Part shown: piece by piece, positions 60,972 to 64,000 of the stretch
Numbering within the stretch: the first letter of the stretch is position 1
Layout: the number at the start of each line of letters is the position of its first letter
Source: Ectobacillus sp042610425
GTDB lineage: Bacteria; Bacillota; Bacilli; Bacillales; Bacillaceae_G
DNA: 64,000 bases
Direction: 5' to 3'
Assembly: GCF_042610425.1 (NCBI RefSeq)
Contig: NZ_JBGJZM010000001.1
Coordinates: 2,232,001-2,296,000, forward strand
Program-made: the position numbers and the translations under genes
Notes under the pieces: generated by a model
Seen by the model: the letters and a program-made list of their open reading frames with translations, nothing else
Told to the model about the DNA's origin: nothing
The model's database searches: none

Positions 60972-61760
60972 TTATCTTCCTATAAACCCTGGTGGACGTT
61001 TTTCTAAGAAAGCTTGAATTCCTTCCGCGTGATCTTCCGTCTTTCTCATTTGTATTTGTCCTGCTTTTTCAAGTGCTAATGTATGCTGCAATGTAGCTTT
61101 GTTCAATTCTGTGAAAATATTCTTTGTTTGCAGCATAGCCCGAACCGGCTTTTTGAGCCATCCCTCGGCTTTTTTCTTTACGGTTTCTTGGAAATCCTGC
61201 TGCGTGATTTCATCGATAATTCCAAGTTTCAATGCTTCAGGAGCTGTCATTCTCTTTCCTTCCCAAATGAGTTGTTTGGCCACAACTTCTCCTACCCGCT
61301 GATTGAGAAAGAAATGCCCCCCTCCATCTGGAATTAATCCAATTCCGATAAAATTCATCGCAATGAGTGATGAGGCATCTGCAATCACATAATCGGCCGC
61401 TAATGCTAAGCTAAGACCAAGTCCAGCAGTTGGGCCATGAATGGCTGCAATGACAAGCTTTTGCATAGTATAGAGAGTCACAACTAGCTCTGAAATTTGA
61501 TTCATAATCGGCTCGAACTTACTTTCATCCATGTCAGTGAGCATCGATTTAATATCTCCGCCTGCAGAAAATCCTCGGCCCATTCCGCAAAGAACGACAA
61601 CATCCACATCACTAGCTGCAACAACTTGACACGCACGCAAAAGCTCCGCTATGGTTGGTACATCTAACGCATTTAGTACACTCGGACGATTTAACATAAT
61701 GGTTGCGATTCTGCCCTCGTATTTAATAATCACATTTTCCGCAGTACTTGAAACATTCAT
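60972..61760 (-). CDS. yhaR: Enoyl-CoA hydratase/isomerase-family protein (YhaR-like)
   Basis: This 262-residue crotonase-fold enzyme hydrates or isomerises acyl-CoA. The oxyanion-hole segments GMGRGFSAGGDIKSM near residue 60 and HGPTAGLGLSLALAADYVIAD near 107 are present. The first catalytic Glu of true hydratases falls in a less conserved position, so isomerase activity is possible. Fatty-acid ligase genes in this window (27.6 and 62.1 kb) would give it substrates. GAGGGAGATGAG precedes the ATG. Confidence 0.88.
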   Translation of the reverse strand: MNVSSTAENVIIKYEGRIATIMLNRPSVLNALDVPTIAELLRACQVVAASDVDVVVLCGMGRGFSAGGDIKSMLTDMDESKFEPIMNQISELVVTLYTMQKLVIAAIHGPTAGLGLSLALAADYVIADASSLIAMNFIGIGLIPDGGGHFFLNQRVGEVVAKQLIWEGKRMTAPEALKLGIIDEITQQDFQETVKKKAEGWLKKPVRAMLQTKNIFTELNKATLQHTLALEKAGQIQMRKTEDHAEGIQAFLEKRPPGFIGR

Positions 61761-61920
61761 TTTCTCATCTCCCTCAAATGGTTAGTCTTATATACAATTT
61801 GAGGAAGAAATGAAAAATCCTTCTTTTTATATATTGGTCAATTTTTTTAGATTGCCTTTCATGATGCAAGATACAAACTTTGCGATAGCTTTTCGTATCA
61901 TGCTATTTGCCCCGCTATTC

Positions 61921-62067
61921 TTATTGCTTCACACGTTCTTGTACTTGTCTTACGAGTGTCGTTACCGTTTTGCGTGGTAAAAAGCGAACGATATTCGCTA
62001 ATAATTGATTTTGAAATCCTGGAATAACAACAGATTTACCTTTTTTTATCAATGAAATAATACGGAA
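61921..62067 (-). pseudogene. C-terminal remnant of a short-chain dehydrogenase/reductase
   Basis: A minus-strand frame without a start reads SVVIPGFQNQLLANIVRFLP and then RKTVTTLVRQVQERVKQ before a stop. This is the usual C-terminal end of SDR oxidoreductases of Bacillus. The catalytic and NAD(P)-binding parts are missing; upstream lies the terminator of the ligase gene. It is a truncated relic. Confidence 0.72.
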
Positions 62068-62070
62068 AAA

Positions 62071-62101
62071 GTGGAGCAGAGATAAAGGTTCTCTGCTCCA
62101 C
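62071..62101 (-). terminator. Terminator after the acyl-CoA ligase gene
   Basis: GTGGAGCAGAGA and TCTCTGCTCCAC form a perfect 12-bp stem around TAAAGGT, followed by a T-run on the minus strand. Confidence 0.88.
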
Positions 62102-62109
62102 TCCCCTAT

Positions 62110-63666
62110 TTATTTCACCGATTGCGCAAACATTTGCCGTAGTACGAACTTCTGCATTTTTCCGCTCGCGTTTCGCGGTAATTCATCTAGAAAAACGTAG
62201 TGACGAGGGCGTTTATAATCAGCTAATGCATCACTATGTTTGCAATAAGCATCTAGTTCTTCTGCCGTTATACTTAGGTCCTTCTTGACGACAACTGCAG
62301 TGACCCGTTCTCCCCAAAGTTCGTCAGGCTCACCAAGTACAGCTACATCAAGAATCCCTTCATGACTATGCAAAAAGTCTTCAATTTCCCGCGGATAAAT
62401 GTTCACTCCTCCGCTAATTACCATATCATCAACGCGATCAGCTACGTACAAATATCCATCCTGATCCATATAACCAAGATCACCGGAGTGATACCATCCA
62501 TTGTACAATGATTTTTCCGTAGCCTCTTCTCGGTTATGATAACATGCCATCATTGTTGGACCTCGCATAATAATTTCTCCTACCTCATAGGGAGGAAGAA
62601 TATCTTCAGGATCCGATGGATGATCTTCCTGTGCCTTCACAATTCGAATTTCATGGTTAAAACAGGGTGTACCGGCTGAACCAGCTTTTGTTAACTGATC
62701 TTCTTCTACTAGAAATGCAACAACCGGTCCCATTTCTGTCATACCGTAGATTTGAACTAAATCGATGTTTAATCGTTCCTTACATTCCTTCACGAGCGAC
62801 GGAGCCATAGCTGCACCACCATAAACACCTAGTTTCATAGAAGATAAATTATAATTTGTCACATTCTCTTGCAAAAGCATATTCCACATCGTTGGCGCTG
62901 CAAAGAAGGTCGTAATGCCTTCTGTTTCAATCGTGTGCAATACTTCCTTTGCTTCAAATTGGTGTAAGATTACATTTTTTGCACCTGCATGTACGCGTGA
63001 TAATAGCCCTGCATGAAGCTCCCCGCAATGATAAAGAGGTGCTACAATAAGACCTACGCTATCTCGCGTATATTTTTCATAGTACATACAAATGAGACTG
63101 TGCTCCGCCATTTCACGGTGGCGATGAAGCACTCCTTTCGGTCGTCCTGTCGTGCCGCTCGTGTACATAACCGAGCAATAATCGGTTTCTACTACTTCTA
63201 TTGGCGGAAGTATGGATGAAGCCTTCGAAACCGTATCATGATAAGAGACAGCATAATCGGGTGCGTTATTTTCAATATACCAAAATGAGACGGATGGAAA
63301 CTCCTCTTCAATACTAGCAATTACAGGTTCAACCGCTTTTTCAAATATAACAACTTTAGGACTTGCATCAGATAGAATGTACGCTACTTCTTTAGATTTT
63401 AACCGATAATTAATTGGGTTAAAGATTGCGCCTACTTTCATACAAGCAAAGTAAACGGTTACAAACTCACTTGAATTATAAAGAAAGACGGATACGGTAT
63501 CTCCCTTTGTAACTCCGGCTTCTAGTAGTGCCGTTCCCACTTTATTTACTTGCTCATCCCATTGTGTATACGTATAGCGGATTTCTTTTGATGTTTCTAC
63601 GAGGGCTTCCTTATTTGGATAGTTTCGCACAGCTAAATCGAAAATTCTGCCTATAGTCATGTACAC
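62110..63666 (-). CDS. Acyl-CoA ligase (AMP-binding superfamily)
   Basis: This ligase of about 518 residues activates a fatty or related acid with ATP and CoA. It shows the P-loop MYTSGTTGRPKGVLHRH near 165, the YGMTEMGPV segment, GWYHSGDLGYMD near 400 and the C-terminal PRNASGKMQK lysine. I use the GTG at 63666, which follows AGGAGGTGG; the ATG at 63660 is an alternative. It differs from LcfB at 27.6 kb and resembles the medium/long-chain ligases that are often linked with yhaR-type hydratases. Confidence 0.87.
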   Translation of the reverse strand: MYMTIGRIFDLAVRNYPNKEALVETSKEIRYTYTQWDEQVNKVGTALLEAGVTKGDTVSVFLYNSSEFVTVYFACMKVGAIFNPINYRLKSKEVAYILSDASPKVVIFEKAVEPVIASIEEEFPSVSFWYIENNAPDYAVSYHDTVSKASSILPPIEVVETDYCSVMYTSGTTGRPKGVLHRHREMAEHSLICMYYEKYTRDSVGLIVAPLYHCGELHAGLLSRVHAGAKNVILHQFEAKEVLHTIETEGITTFFAAPTMWNMLLQENVTNYNLSSMKLGVYGGAAMAPSLVKECKERLNIDLVQIYGMTEMGPVVAFLVEEDQLTKAGSAGTPCFNHEIRIVKAQEDHPSDPEDILPPYEVGEIIMRGPTMMACYHNREEATEKSLYNGWYHSGDLGYMDQDGYLYVADRVDDMVISGGVNIYPREIEDFLHSHEGILDVAVLGEPDELWGERVTAVVVKKDLSITAEELDAYCKHSDALADYKRPRHYVFLDELPRNASGKMQKFVLRQMFAQSVK

Positions 63667-63810
63667 GATAAACTTCCACCTCCTACATAATTTTACATTT
63701 ATATACATTCTATTTGTAGGATGGTGCTTCCTTCTCTTGTATTCATTTAATTTTTTTCATGTAATCGGAGCGGTTTCCAAGAGCAAAAAATTAAACGCAG
63801 GGGACGCAAA

Positions 63811-63837
63811 AAAACTCCTCATAAATTGAGGAGTTTT
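63811..63837 (-). terminator. Terminator after the partial HAD gene
   Basis: AAAACTCCTCA-TAAAT-TGAGGAGTTTT forms an 11-bp stem, just past the stop codon of the gene that enters from the right. Confidence 0.8.
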
Positions 63838-63839
63838 GA

Positions 63840-64000
63840 TTAGATTTTTTTACTATTTGTATATCCCTGTAAAAAAGTAAGTGGAAATTGCTTACGAAAA
63901 TGTTCCTTAATCATATAAGTTACCCCATTTTCATTGTTAGAGCGTGTAATCCAGTCTGCTGCATGTTTAACAGCAAGAGGTGCATTTCCCATTGCCACGC
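63840..64000 (-). CDS. yhaX: Cof-type HAD hydrolase (partial, right edge)
   Basis: Only the C-terminal 52 codons are visible. They read AMGNAPLAVKHAADWITRSN near the edge and continue to GYTNSKKI. This is the conserved motif IV/C-terminal turn of Cof-type (HAD-IIB) sugar phosphatases. B. subtilis yhaX lies in the same neighbourhood. The N-terminus is outside the window. Confidence 0.75.
   Translation of the reverse strand, partial: VAMGNAPLAVKHAADWITRSNNENGVTYMIKEHFRKQFPLTFLQGYTNSKKI

Overview
The window comes from a low-GC, endospore-forming firmicute, most likely a member or close relative of the Bacillus cereus group. The evidence is a complete gerPABCDEF spore-coat operon, spo0E-type and yhaL/YjcZ-type sporulation genes, comK, hpr/scoC, ecsABC, the prsA foldase gene, the coproporphyrin-branch heme cluster hemE-hemH-hemY, and blocks in the same order as Bacillus subtilis (yhfH-yhfI-lplJ-lcfB-yhfN; pbpF-hemEHY-yhgD-yhgE; hit/ecs-yhaH-hpr-prsA; yhaL-yhaM-yhaN-yhaO-yhzD-yhaR). 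A glyoxylate-shunt pair aceB-aceA beside comK is a feature I associate with the B. cereus group rather than B. subtilis. I saw no rRNA, tRNA, IS element, prophage or CRISPR array. This is an ordinary chromosomal core region with small accessory insertions.

Layout. 1-5.7 kb: maltodextrin use (GH65 maltose phosphorylase, LacI-type regulator, GH13 neopullulanase-type enzyme), tied together by two matching GCAATCGNTTGC operators. 5.7-7.9 kb: amtB-glnK behind three TnrA/GlnR-like boxes. 7.9-14.1 kb: sporulation-related asparagine synthetase, an unrecognised 184-residue protein, a FAH-family enzyme, a Spo0E-like phosphatase and gerPA-F. 14.1-21.3 kb: addB-addA recombination nuclease. 21.3-26.0 kb: signal peptidase, comK, isocitrate lyase and malate synthase. 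26.2-31.4 kb: the yhfN-lcfB-lplJ-yhfI-yhfH block. 31.4-37.2 kb: ArsB-family permease, an orphan LacI regulator, YhgE with its TetR regulator. 37.4-44.7 kb: photolyase, hemY-hemH-hemE, class A PBP. 44.9-51.3 kb: ecsC-B-A, hit, yhaH, hpr, a tiny YjcZ-type protein and prsA. 51.4-55.3 kb: glpD-glpK-glpP, without glpF. 55.4-64.0 kb: yhaL, yhaM, yhaN-yhaO, yhzD, an enoyl-CoA hydratase, a short-chain dehydrogenase remnant, an acyl-CoA ligase and a partial HAD phosphatase.

No large unknown multi-gene system is visible. The less expected signals lie between genes. They are a perfect 12-bp dyad covering the yhfH promoter, a family of AAATGAGGTGTCTC-like repeats in front of an orphan terminator between ecsA and hit, a second 12-bp dyad and a coding-like remnant between comK and aceA, the missing glpF in an operon that keeps its GlpP-type leader terminator, and a decayed SDR gene. 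Several genes appear to start at GTG or TTG codons chosen by Shine-Dalgarno spacing, and I give those starts instead of the longest open frame.
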